A stretch of 5,887 nucleotides of DNA from Sphingobacteriales bacterium (GTDB lineage: Bacteria; Bacteroidota; Bacteroidia; Sphingobacteriales; Sphingobacteriaceae). Positions 1-5,887 of the stretch are shown here, piece after piece. Each line of letters opens with the position of its first letter. Within the stretch, counting starts at the first letter, position 1. The DNA is taken from assembly GCA_020058405.1 (NCBI GenBank), contig JAGVEE010000330.1, positions 1 to 5,887 on the forward strand, in the 5' to 3' direction. The notes beneath the pieces were generated by a model that worked only from the letters and a program-made list of their open reading frames with translations, searched no databases and was not told the DNA's origin. A program made the position numbers and the translations under genes.

Positions 1-2783
1 AAGAATATTCTTACATCCCTAATTTATTATTTCAGTCAGGCATACAAACAGAATATTTACACAGAACATTTGTAATTAATAGGTTAAACAATTTGACATT
101 AAAATCTATAGAATGGACAAATGGTAAGGTCGAACTAGATTTAACAGATTATTTAGTTGGCGGAAATTATTACGTTAATGAGTCAGTTCCTAATATAAAT
201 TTGGGATATATGGTTCCAGCTTATAAGGTAAATAGAAATAACTCTAATTTGGGTTCAATTAAATTAATAAATAACATCAAAGTATTTGATAGAAGCAATA
301 ATTTAATAAAAGGATTTAATTTATCATATATCCATAATAATACTCAAGTAGCAGAAGAGAAAAGACCATTCCTGAATAAAATACAGGAATTTACATCTAC
401 AGATAAACTACCCAGCTATGTTTTTGAATATGATTTAAATTATCCAGAACACCCAAATGTTTTAAAATTCAATACAGATTACTGGGGATATTTTAACTAT
501 GATTTTGATCATGGAGATAATCGTCATAAACATAATATACCATGGTTGAAGTTTAAAGAAAATATGCCACAGCCAATTCTAACCCCTTATACATCATCAA
601 ATCTTATTTCTCAATATTTAAATCCTCTTGCACTAAATAATACAGATTGTTTGAGTCCTTTCAGACCAATAGACCTTTCTGACGATCAATTCTATTATTA
701 CCAACCTTATAATAGCGAATTTTATCAGGGTTATTATTATAATAGAAATAGTAGGCCAAGTATTACTTATGGAATGCTAGAGAGAATAGAATATCCTACT
801 GGTGGTGCAGATAACTTTTATTATACTTTAGATTCATTAAAATATATATATGCAGGAGTTGAAAAATCGATAATTGGTGGAGGTGTTAAAATATCTATGT
901 TAGTGAGGGAGTTCGCAGACCCCAACAAGACTCAGTTAATAAAAAAATATTTTTACCCTTGGGGAAATTTAGAATATCTACCACAGTTTGCTCGTAGCTA
1001 CTTTGCAAAAGTTGATAATATTAATGAATATTTTGTTTTACATGCTAAATACGGTAGTGCATTGAATAGTCCAAGTGGACCTATAAAAACTTACCCATAT
1101 GTAACAGAAAGAACAGTGGGAAGTGGTAAAATAACTACATATTTTCATGACTTAAAAAACCAAAACATTCCAACCAATGCTAGTAATATGATGTTGCAAA
1201 TTGACAATATGCAACCTAACATCACTCAAATAATTTTCAAAACCCCAGCCCATTATACACAATACCAATACGAATTAGATAAATATCCTTATGGATCTAT
1301 TACAAACAATTGGGTTAAATCTAAAATTTGGAAAATAGAAGAGTTCAACGAAAATAATAATATAGTAAGATCTACATTAAATGAATATGATTTTATAATA
1401 GTAAATAATCATCTAGCAAATACGGTTACTCTTATAAATGATATTGTTAAAGCAGGAGATCCAAGTGCATTGAGTGTTGGTACAAATGGTGTATTTAAAT
1501 TTACCAAACAACATCACTTAGATGGATTTGCTAAACTAAATAAAACCACTTCTACCACCTATGATAATAATAATACTAAAAATAACATTGTAGAGTATTT
1601 ATATAATTCAAAAAATAAAATACGTTCAGTAATTAATCATAATTCAAATGGAATCAAAGAGAAACAAGATTACTACTATGTTTATGATTTTAACGGTACA
1701 GTTAAAAATGATATAGGTTTATTTCCAACTGTAAGTGAAGCTGTAATTGGTGCAAACAGTCTTTTAGAAAAAAATATTGTTTCGAAACCAATTTGTTTTG
1801 AAAAGTATCTATTAAAACCGAATGAATCTCCAATATTACTGAGTTCAAGTTTCACGATGTATAAAAATTTTGACAATAATACATTGGTATGGAAAGAATA
1901 CATATTAAATCATAATCAACAAAATATTCAGAAGTTTGATATATCTAATTCAACTATGGATTTTATTTATGATAGTAAATTTAAACTATATCGTACTTAT
2001 AACAAGTATGACTTCAATTGCAACCCGCTTGAAATTTTAGATAATAATTTAGGTGTAGTTTCATATAAATGGTCTTATGATTCTGAATTACCAGTTGCAC
2101 AAATTATAAATGGTAAAAACTCTTATGATGCAATTGGTAATAATACTTCTTATTTAGGATTTGAAGATGCTAGTAATGCTAGCAATAGTTCAGATAATGA
2201 TTATTGGACTTTTAATCAAAGCCAAACTTATCCATGTTTGGAATCTTTTACAGGTAAACACGGTATGGTAATCATGCCTAATAATAATGAAGATGGAATT
2301 AATAGAGAATTTTCACCCGAACCTAATAGCGAGAAATTAATTGTATCGGGTTGGGTTAAAATTTTTAATTCAAATAGTTTAGCAAATGGTACTACGCAAA
2401 TTATAGTATTGAATATTGAAAAAGATGGAATAACTCAATCTCCAATTAACATTGAAACCAATCAAAATCCTAAAGAATGGAAATATTTCAGTGTTCCAAT
2501 TGATCTAACTCAAAATACAACGAGCATAAAATTAAATTTAAATCTAGGAACAGAATTAGGAAACAGAAGCATAGTGTTGGATGACATAAGAGTTCAACCA
2601 ATGAATTCAACTATGACTACTTACACCTATGACCCTATTCTAAACCAAGTTACAAGTGTCTCCGATGAAAATAATAGGGCAACAAATTACGAATATGACA
2701 GCTTCGGAAGGCTTGTATATCAAAAGGATAATAATAAAAACATTCTAAAGTCTAACATATATTTGTATCAACCTAAAAACTAA
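1..2783 (+). CDS. Large secreted-type YD/RHS-like repeat protein, 5' end missing (C-terminal 926 residues)
   Basis: The reading frame (codon phase begins at base 3) is open from the window edge to the TAA at 2781-2783, so the true start lies upstream. The TTG at 93 has no ribosome binding site, and the 30 codons before it read as ordinary protein (ending FVINRLNN) that flows into LKSIEWTNGKVEL, a form of the usual 'L.SI...NGK..F' beta-strand of this family. Family hallmarks follow in order: DYWGYFNY (477-500), resembling the conserved DHWGYYNG; MLERIEYPTGG (774-806); GGGVK (876-890); SYKWSYDSELPVAQ (2061-2102), resembling 'SY.WGYN..YPIA'; a beta-sandwich-like domain; and two YD motifs at the end. 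The last motif, YEYDSFGRL followed by NILKSNIYLY, matches the normal end of the family, so the C terminus looks complete. Role unknown; probably an exported or surface beta-rich scaffold paired with the RHS gene 5 bases downstream. No toxin-like tip is visible. The family assignment rests on remembered motifs, not a search. Confidence 0.9.
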   Translation, partial: EYSYIPNLLFQSGIQTEYLHRTFVINRLNNLTLKSIEWTNGKVELDLTDYLVGGNYYVNESVPNINLGYMVPAYKVNRNNSNLGSIKLINNIKVFDRSNNLIKGFNLSYIHNNTQVAEEKRPFLNKIQEFTSTDKLPSYVFEYDLNYPEHPNVLKFNTDYWGYFNYDFDHGDNRHKHNIPWLKFKENMPQPILTPYTSSNLISQYLNPLALNNTDCLSPFRPIDLSDDQFYYYQPYNSEFYQGYYYNRNSRPSITYGMLERIEYPTGGADNFYYTLDSLKYIYAGVEKSIIGGGVKISMLVREFADPNKTQLIKKYFYPWGNLEYLPQFARSYFAKVDNINEYFVLHAKYGSALNSPSGPIKTYPYVTERTVGSGKITTYFHDLKNQNIPTNASNMMLQIDNMQPNITQIIFKTPAHYTQYQYELDKYPYGSITNNWVKSKIWKIEEFNENNNIVRSTLNEYDFIIVNNHLANTVTLINDIVKAGDPSALSVGTNGVFKFTKQHHLDGFAKLNKTTSTTYDNNNTKNNIVEYLYNSKNKIRSVINHNSNGIKEKQDYYYVYDFNGTVKNDIGLFPTVSEAVIGANSLLEKNIVSKPICFEKYLLKPNESPILLSSSFTMYKNFDNNTLVWKEYILNHNQQNIQKFDISNSTMDFIYDSKFKLYRTYNKYDFNCNPLEILDNNLGVVSYKWSYDSELPVAQIINGKNSYDAIGNNTSYLGFEDASNASNSSDNDYWTFNQSQTYPCLESFTGKHGMVIMPNNNEDGINREFSPEPNSEKLIVSGWVKIFNSNSLANGTTQIIVLNIEKDGITQSPINIETNQNPKEWKYFSVPIDLTQNTTSIKLNLNLGTELGNRSIVLDDIRVQPMNSTMTTYTYDPILNQVTSVSDENNRATNYEYDSFGRLVYQKDNNKNILKSNIYLYQPKN
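477..890 (+). other. Conserved Bacteroidota RHS-like scaffold motifs in gene 1
   Basis: Three motifs I associate with large Bacteroidota YD/RHS-like proteins occur in their usual order. DYWGYFNYDFDHGD (from 477) corresponds to the DHWGYYNG motif but has Tyr in place of the final Gly. MLERIEYPTGG (774-806) corresponds to 'GLL..I.YPTGG', and FYYTLDS follows where 'TEFEYE' normally stands. IIGGGVKI (870-893) corresponds to 'GGLRVK.I', which normally leads into strands that carry K-Y-Y-P, here KKYFYPWG. Together they place gene 1 in this family more firmly than the two terminal YD repeats alone. No catalytic residues are known to me for these motifs, and they are most likely structural. Confidence 0.75.
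2148..2603 (+). other. Beta-sandwich (carbohydrate-binding-module-like) domain inserted in gene 1
   Basis: About 150 residues between the SYKWSYD motif and the C-terminal YD motifs have the character of a galactose-binding-like or CBM-like jelly roll. An opening GFED is followed by a low-complexity Asn/Ser linker, in which a near-perfect 9-base tandem (2169-2186) encodes ASN-ASN. After that come alternating strands with KLIVSGWVKIF, WKYFSVPIDL, SIKLNLNLG, and a closing SIVLDDIRVQP. The pattern 'W..F.v.idl ... I.l.l ... vDDIrv.P' is typical of such domains at this place in Bacteroidota RHS-like proteins, just before 'MTTYTYDP'. Ligand binding is an inference; an oligosaccharide of host, prey or self cell surface would be plausible. 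A purely structural domain is the alternative. Confidence 0.6.
2613..2783 (+). repeat. C-terminal YD motifs of gene 1
   Basis: Two YD-type repeats lie at the end of the protein: MTTYTYDPILNQVTSVSD (YTYD at 2622-2633) and YEYDSFGRLVYQKDN (YEYD at 2688-2699). They are about 22 residues apart, the usual YD/RHS repeat length. The second keeps the full Y-x-Y-D-x-x-G-R-L signature. The protein stops about 20 residues later with no extra domain, as expected for the non-toxin member of such gene pairs. Confidence 0.8.
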
Positions 2784-2788
2784 GTAAG
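2784..2788 (+). promoter_or_regulatory. Five-base intergenic gap without Shine-Dalgarno; likely translational coupling
   Basis: Gene 1 ends with TAA and five bases (GTAAG) separate it from the ATG of gene 2. The 20 bases before the ATG are A-rich and contain no AGGAGG-like sequence, which is common in Bacteroidota, where A-rich leaders often replace a strong ribosome binding site. The spacing suggests one transcript and possible re-initiation by terminating ribosomes. No terminator hairpin lies between the genes. Confidence 0.55.
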
Positions 2789-2854
2789 ATGAAGAATTTA
2801 AAATATATATTGGCACTAATAATAAGTTATTGTGCGAGTACTCATACATATGCG
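2789..2854 (+). other. Sec signal peptide of gene 2 (residues 1-22)
   Basis: The N terminus has a short basic region (MKNLK), a hydrophobic core (YILALIISY) and a polar end with an A-x-A-like site, THTYA followed by G. This predicts cleavage by signal peptidase I after Ala22. Cys15 lies in ISYCAS, and Tyr just before the Cys does not fit a lipobox, so a lipoprotein is less likely. Export through the inner membrane is therefore expected. Whether the protein then leaves through a type IX system depends on a C-terminal domain that is not in the window. Confidence 0.75.
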
Positions 2855-5800
2855 GGTGTTGAAAAACCAAATTTACCAACTTATCCAAGCATTACAAGTT
2901 TCAATTCAAGGTTCTCTTCCCCCACAGCTGTTCCATACCGATTAGTTTCTTATTCCGCTGATAGTGGAAGAGTAATTTTTCCAAAATCACCATTATTAGA
3001 TTGGCAAGATGATGTTAGGTATTATTTTCAATACGATTCATTAGGTAAGGATACAAGATACCCTGTGTTATTAATTAATGGTAATGTTTATAGTTCTTCT
3101 ATCATCATTAAAAATACCTCAAAAATTTACGTACGCTCATTGCAGTTAAATAATTGGGATGTTAGATCAAAAAATAATTGGAGCAGATCAATTCCTGTAA
3201 AAATTACTGTACCAAATGCTACTATATTTCCTCCATCAATTATTAATTATGCATCTGAAACTGGTTATGGATTAAGTGGCTTTTCAGCAAGTACATTAAA
3301 CACGAATGCAAGTTCTATTAGGTGGTATGATTCTCCATTTGATGGAATGGGCTTTGCCACAACTGGTAATTTATTACATACAGGTACTCAGTATATCCCT
3401 CCTTCAAATATAGATATTAATTCGTTATTTGTTTGTTCTTACGACCCAACAACAGGTTTGGAAAGTGCTAGAGTTAAAATGTCTTACTTTATAAAAAATT
3501 CAATAATTGAGAATATTATATTGGTAGATAATGTTAAAAGTCCAAATGCAATATTAAGTTTAAATCACAGTCAGTTAATTCGTTCTAAAACATATTTTGA
3601 CGGACTTGCACGCCCTATTCAAAAAAATTCAAAACAAGCTTCGCCTACTTTAAATGATATTGTGAGTATACTTACGTATGATGAATTAGACAGAGAGAAA
3701 ACAAGTTATTTGTCTTATGCTGTATCTAACATTCACAATGCATATCGCAATAATGCCATTGCTGAGCAACAAAATTTTTATCAAAATATTGCTAAGCCAA
3801 CAAATTTTGCTTATGCCGAAAATGTGTATGAAAATTCGCCACTAGGCCGACCAATCGAAAAAAGCGAAGCAGGCGACGCTTGGAAAATAGGAGCAGGGCA
3901 TACTTCTAAACTTCAATATCGTTTAAATAATACCAATGAAATAATAAAATACGAACTCATAAATAATGTGTACAAAGCAAACGGTTTTTACCCGATTGCT
4001 ACATTAAGCATTGATCTATCTGTTGATGAAAATGGCTCAAGGGTTAAAACTGCGAAAGATAATTTTGGTCGGTTAATTTGTTCCGAAAATGAAATCACCT
4101 CCAATGCATGGATTAGGACCTATTACATCTACGACGATAAAGGTCGCCAAATTTATGTAATACAACCTTCTGGCAATGCCATACCAGGAGCAGAACTTAC
4201 TCCAACTTTTATAAGCAAGCATGTTTTTTCTTATGAGTACGATGACAGAGATCGAATGATAAGCAAGCGCATACCGGGCAAAGGCATTGAGAGGTTTGTG
4301 TATAATGATAAAGATCAGCTGGTGCTTTCGCAAGATGCAAACATGGCTTCAGAAAATGCTGCAAAATGGAAATTTTATAAATATGATCTATTAGGTAGAC
4401 AAGTATATTCTGGCATATGCACTATTTCTGATTACAACAGTTTTGATGCCCTTAGAATCAAAGTAGCTCTAGAAACGGTGCTGGATGAAACAAAAATAAA
4501 CTTAGGATTTGGTTATTCTACAAGAACCTATCCAGTGGTAACAGAAAACGATGTAACTAACCTTACATTTTACGATACATATACTAACTACCCTAATGCT
4601 ACAAACTTTGCTAGCGCAAATGCCTATAACACCTATGTAAATGGAAAGGTTACGCGTTCTTGTAATCGTTTAATAGATGAAAATGGAGCATTAGATGTTT
4701 CTAAATGGTATAACCAGTATTTGTATTACGATGATAAATACCGATTGGTAAAAACAATTGAAGAAAATGGTTCTATTGTAGAAACTACTGTAAATACTTA
4801 CGATTTTGTAGGAAGTATTTTGAGTACTACTAAGACCCAATTAAATACTGCTCAATCACCTTATACTAATATAACTGTTAGCAAATACTACACCTACGAC
4901 CACCAGAACCGTTTGTTAAGTATTTCAGAAAGCATTAACGGAGGCGCTTCACAGGTAATTGTAAATAATATGTACGATGAACTGGGTAGATTAGAAAAAA
5001 AGAATTTCAACATAGTAAATGGCAAGCCTTTGTTTGCTACTAATACGGAGTATAACATTCGTAATTGGCAAACATTGTCGGACTCATATTGGCTACAAAC
5101 GGTTAATAATTGCGACGAAGTTAGTTTGTTTGATGTAAACGAAGTTCTTGCTAATGTAAATACGGGTGATGATGATAGGGAGGCATTTTTCTCAATGCAA
5201 GAGGACCAACAGATTACTTGGGCAAACTATACGGCTACAGAATATGTAAATTCATTAGAAAATTATGGATTTACAGAAGAACATTTTATTTCGGCACGCT
5301 ATTCAAGTATGAGCATAGAGGGTGAAAATGCTAAAGATATATTTAAGAACCAGGTAAAGGAAATATTGTTTCAAGCTTTACGAAGAGTATATGCTGAAAG
5401 TTTAAACGAACAAGCAATAGAAGAGGTAAATCAGTTTTTAACAACGAAGTTGCATGAAATAAACCAATCAAACATACTTCCAGTAATAACCTATACCAAT
5501 TGCTACGATGTAGAAACGCGCAATAACTTATTCAAACAAGAAATGCGCTACGAATCTACAACGGGTAGAACATCAGCTTCAGCACAGTACAACGGAAATA
5601 TTTCGAGCATCACCTGGAAAACAAGCAACCAAGCCGAGAACGAATACGGACATACGTATGATAAGTTGAACAGATTGGTGTCATCCGATTATGCATTAAA
5701 ATCGGGTACGAGCTGGACGAACCCCACTAATTATGATGTAAACGGAATAAGTTATGATGTAAACGGAAATTTATTAAGCATGACCCAGTATGGCAAAATA

Positions 5801-5887
5801 AATACAGGAAATACTTACAACAAAATAGACGGTCTTACGTATACCTACGATGGAAATCGTTTATTGGCGGTAAACGATAGCGAACCC
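2789..5887 (+). CDS. DUF6443-type RHS repeat protein with signal peptide, 3' end missing (first 1033 residues)
   Basis: ATG at 2789 opens a frame of 1033 codons that reaches the right edge with no stop. The start is supported by a signal peptide directly after it. Order of domains: Sec signal (1-22); two Ig-like segments (about 49-146 and 148-233); DUF6443 region (about 242-371) with RSKTYFDGLARPIQK and YDELDREKTSYLSYA; YD repeats (about 445-760), including YYIYDDKGR, FYKYDLLGRQVYSG, YYTYDHQNRLLS and MYDELGRLEKK; a 153-residue acidic insert (761-913); then LFKQEMRYE, QYNGNISSITW, YDKLNRLVSSDY and SYDVNGNLLS. The last items normally stand just before the RHS-repeat-associated core. In this family the core is followed by a variable tip, often a toxin, but both lie outside the window. 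The product is expected to be exported and to fold into a large beta-strand shell or filament. It follows gene 1 by 5 bases and probably shares its transcript. Assignment is by remembered family consensus, and function is unproven. Confidence 0.93.
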   Translation, partial: MKNLKYILALIISYCASTHTYAGVEKPNLPTYPSITSFNSRFSSPTAVPYRLVSYSADSGRVIFPKSPLLDWQDDVRYYFQYDSLGKDTRYPVLLINGNVYSSSIIIKNTSKIYVRSLQLNNWDVRSKNNWSRSIPVKITVPNATIFPPSIINYASETGYGLSGFSASTLNTNASSIRWYDSPFDGMGFATTGNLLHTGTQYIPPSNIDINSLFVCSYDPTTGLESARVKMSYFIKNSIIENIILVDNVKSPNAILSLNHSQLIRSKTYFDGLARPIQKNSKQASPTLNDIVSILTYDELDREKTSYLSYAVSNIHNAYRNNAIAEQQNFYQNIAKPTNFAYAENVYENSPLGRPIEKSEAGDAWKIGAGHTSKLQYRLNNTNEIIKYELINNVYKANGFYPIATLSIDLSVDENGSRVKTAKDNFGRLICSENEITSNAWIRTYYIYDDKGRQIYVIQPSGNAIPGAELTPTFISKHVFSYEYDDRDRMISKRIPGKGIERFVYNDKDQLVLSQDANMASENAAKWKFYKYDLLGRQVYSGICTISDYNSFDALRIKVALETVLDETKINLGFGYSTRTYPVVTENDVTNLTFYDTYTNYPNATNFASANAYNTYVNGKVTRSCNRLIDENGALDVSKWYNQYLYYDDKYRLVKTIEENGSIVETTVNTYDFVGSILSTTKTQLNTAQSPYTNITVSKYYTYDHQNRLLSISESINGGASQVIVNNMYDELGRLEKKNFNIVNGKPLFATNTEYNIRNWQTLSDSYWLQTVNNCDEVSLFDVNEVLANVNTGDDDREAFFSMQEDQQITWANYTATEYVNSLENYGFTEEHFISARYSSMSIEGENAKDIFKNQVKEILFQALRRVYAESLNEQAIEEVNQFLTTKLHEINQSNILPVITYTNCYDVETRNNLFKQEMRYESTTGRTSASAQYNGNISSITWKTSNQAENEYGHTYDKLNRLVSSDYALKSGTSWTNPTNYDVNGISYDVNGNLLSMTQYGKINTGNTYNKIDGLTYTYDGNRLLAVNDSEP
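2933..3487 (+). other. Two Ig-like segments in the N-terminal part of gene 2
   Basis: Residues about 49-146 contain DVRYYFQYDSLGK, IYVRSLQLNNW and NWSRSIPVKITV. This is the pattern of the 'YYWQ.s..G ... YyvRa....gcWs.s....v.V' modules found in Bacteroidota surface proteins. Residues about 148-233 begin PPSI and contain SIRWYDSPFDG, TGTQYIPPSN and LFVCSYDPTTGLESARVKMSY. These resemble the Ig-like modules associated with Bacteroidota C-terminal sorting proteins ('v.WYds..gg.....G..y.p.......yyv..y......s.r..v.v'). They probably act as spacers or adhesion modules ahead of the RHS body. The match is by pattern only. Confidence 0.55.
3512..3901 (+). other. DUF6443-like region of gene 2
   Basis: Residues about 242-371 start with NIILVDNVKSPN and contain SKTYFDGLARPIQKNSKQAS (near the family form 'T.TYlDGlGRpiQtv.k.aSp') followed by DIVSILTYDELDREKTSYLSYA ('dvv....YDelGRe.k.YLPYa'). 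They end with PLGRPIEKSEAGDAWKIGAGH ('PLnRvleqgaPGeaWq..Gh'). This order is characteristic of the N-terminal domain of Bacteroidota RHS proteins. Two usual positions differ: Asp replaces Gly in LDRE, and Ser replaces Pro in YLSYA. The function of the domain is not known to me; it precedes the YD shell and may form its base or plug. Confidence 0.8.
4121..5068 (+). repeat. YD/RHS repeat region of gene 2
   Basis: Residues about 445-760 carry degenerate YD repeats: YIYDDKGRQIYVIQPSG, YEYDDRDRMISKRIPGKG, YNDKDQLVLSQDANM, YKYDLLGRQVYSG, YYDDKYRLVKTIEENG, NTYDFVGSILSTTKT, YTYDHQNRLLSISESING and MYDELGRLEKKNFN. Between the fourth and fifth lies a segment with FGYSTRTYP and LTFYDTYTNYP, equal to the family's 'YTNQsfP...vltvnYYDdYdfP'. 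In solved RHS and Tc-toxin proteins such repeats build a hollow beta-strand shell that encloses the C-terminal toxin; applying that to this protein is inference. More repeats continue at 5645-5885. Confidence 0.85.
5069..5527 (+). other. 153-residue acidic, partly helical insert in gene 2
   Basis: Residues 761-913 interrupt the junction that in this family usually reads 'YNIRGWLtsIn ... LFgmeLrYe' with a shorter linker. Here YNIRNW ends at Trp760 and LFKQEMRYE resumes at Leu914. By hand count the insert has 26 Asp/Glu against 9 Lys/Arg. It holds a DDD acidic cluster near 784-786, and a stretch at about 848-892 without proline or glycine that looks like one or two amphipathic helices (AKDIFKNQVKEIL, EEVNQFLTTKLHEIN). 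It contains no YD motif. Cys775 and Cys905 lie near its two ends and might form a disulfide in an exported protein. I do not recognise its fold. Confidence 0.6.
5731..5768 (+). repeat. 17-base direct repeat with a 21-base period
   Basis: The 17-mer TTATGATGTAAACGGAA occurs at 5731-5747 and again at 5752-5768. The period is 7 codons, so it encodes NYDVNGI then SYDVNGN. The protein pattern 'Y.V.GI.YD.NGN' is normal for this point in the family, but base-for-base identity also at third positions is more than the protein pattern requires. Confidence 0.85.

Noticed and set aside
1682..1903. A 73-codon open frame on the minus strand.
   Set aside because: It lies wholly inside gene 1, opposite a frame with clear family motifs, has no ribosome binding site and gives no recognisable protein. 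It is a chance shadow.
2758..2765. TATATTTG, a match to the Bacteroidota -7 promoter element TAnnTTTG, 23 bases before the ATG of gene 2.
   Set aside because: It lies inside the coding end of gene 1 and I see no TTG/TTTG -33 element at the right distance upstream. In DNA this AT-rich a six-base match is likely by chance. A weak internal promoter cannot be excluded.
2761..2800. A terminator or regulatory hairpin between the two genes.
   Set aside because: Only five bases lie between them, and no inverted repeat with a T-tract is visible around the junction.
2789..2854. Cys15 in the signal peptide as a lipoprotein acylation site.
   Set aside because: The residues before it (ISY) do not fit a lipobox, since Tyr at -1 is unfavourable, and a good signal peptidase I site (TYA then G) follows.
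4073..4333. An 86-codon open frame on the minus strand.
   Set aside because: It lies opposite the YD repeats of gene 2, which are strongly supported. The translation shows no domain or signal, so it is a shadow.

Overview
The window is AT-rich and almost entirely coding. It reads as part of a Bacteroidota chromosome, probably from an environmental or gut lineage. Evidence for this is the strong preference for AAT, TTA and ATA codons, the lack of a Shine-Dalgarno sequence at the one visible gene start, and protein families I know mainly from Bacteroidota: a secreted YD/RHS-type protein with 'WGYYNG'-like and 'YPTGG' motifs, and a DUF6443-type RHS protein. I cannot name the species.

Layout: two large genes lie on the + strand, separated by 5 bases, and both run off the window. 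Gene 1 (1-2783) lacks its 5' end. Its frame is open to the left edge, so a TTG at 93 that might be taken as its start is almost certainly internal. Its last 926 residues show a conserved Bacteroidota RHS-like scaffold, a beta-rich carbohydrate-binding-module-like domain, and two C-terminal YD motifs. Gene 2 (2789 to the right edge) is a second and easily missed gene, because no stop codon lies inside the window. It is open for 1033 codons. It has a Sec signal peptide, two Ig-like segments, a DUF6443 region, a long run of YD repeats, an unusual 153-residue acidic insert, and the beginning of the stretch that leads into the RHS core.

Both products are expected to leave the cytoplasm and form large beta-rich, possibly shell-like structures. 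In related systems the RHS core is followed by a variable C-terminal tip, often a toxin, and then an immunity gene. That part lies beyond base 5887, so cargo and function cannot be read here. Tight spacing and a shared repeat chemistry suggest the two genes are co-transcribed and their products work together or arose by divergence. This is inference.

No RNA genes, CRISPR array, insertion sequence or terminator was seen. Base composition rises from about 27% GC in the middle of gene 1 to about 39% at the end of gene 2 (hand counts of 300-base samples), which fits the mosaic evolution typical of rhs loci.
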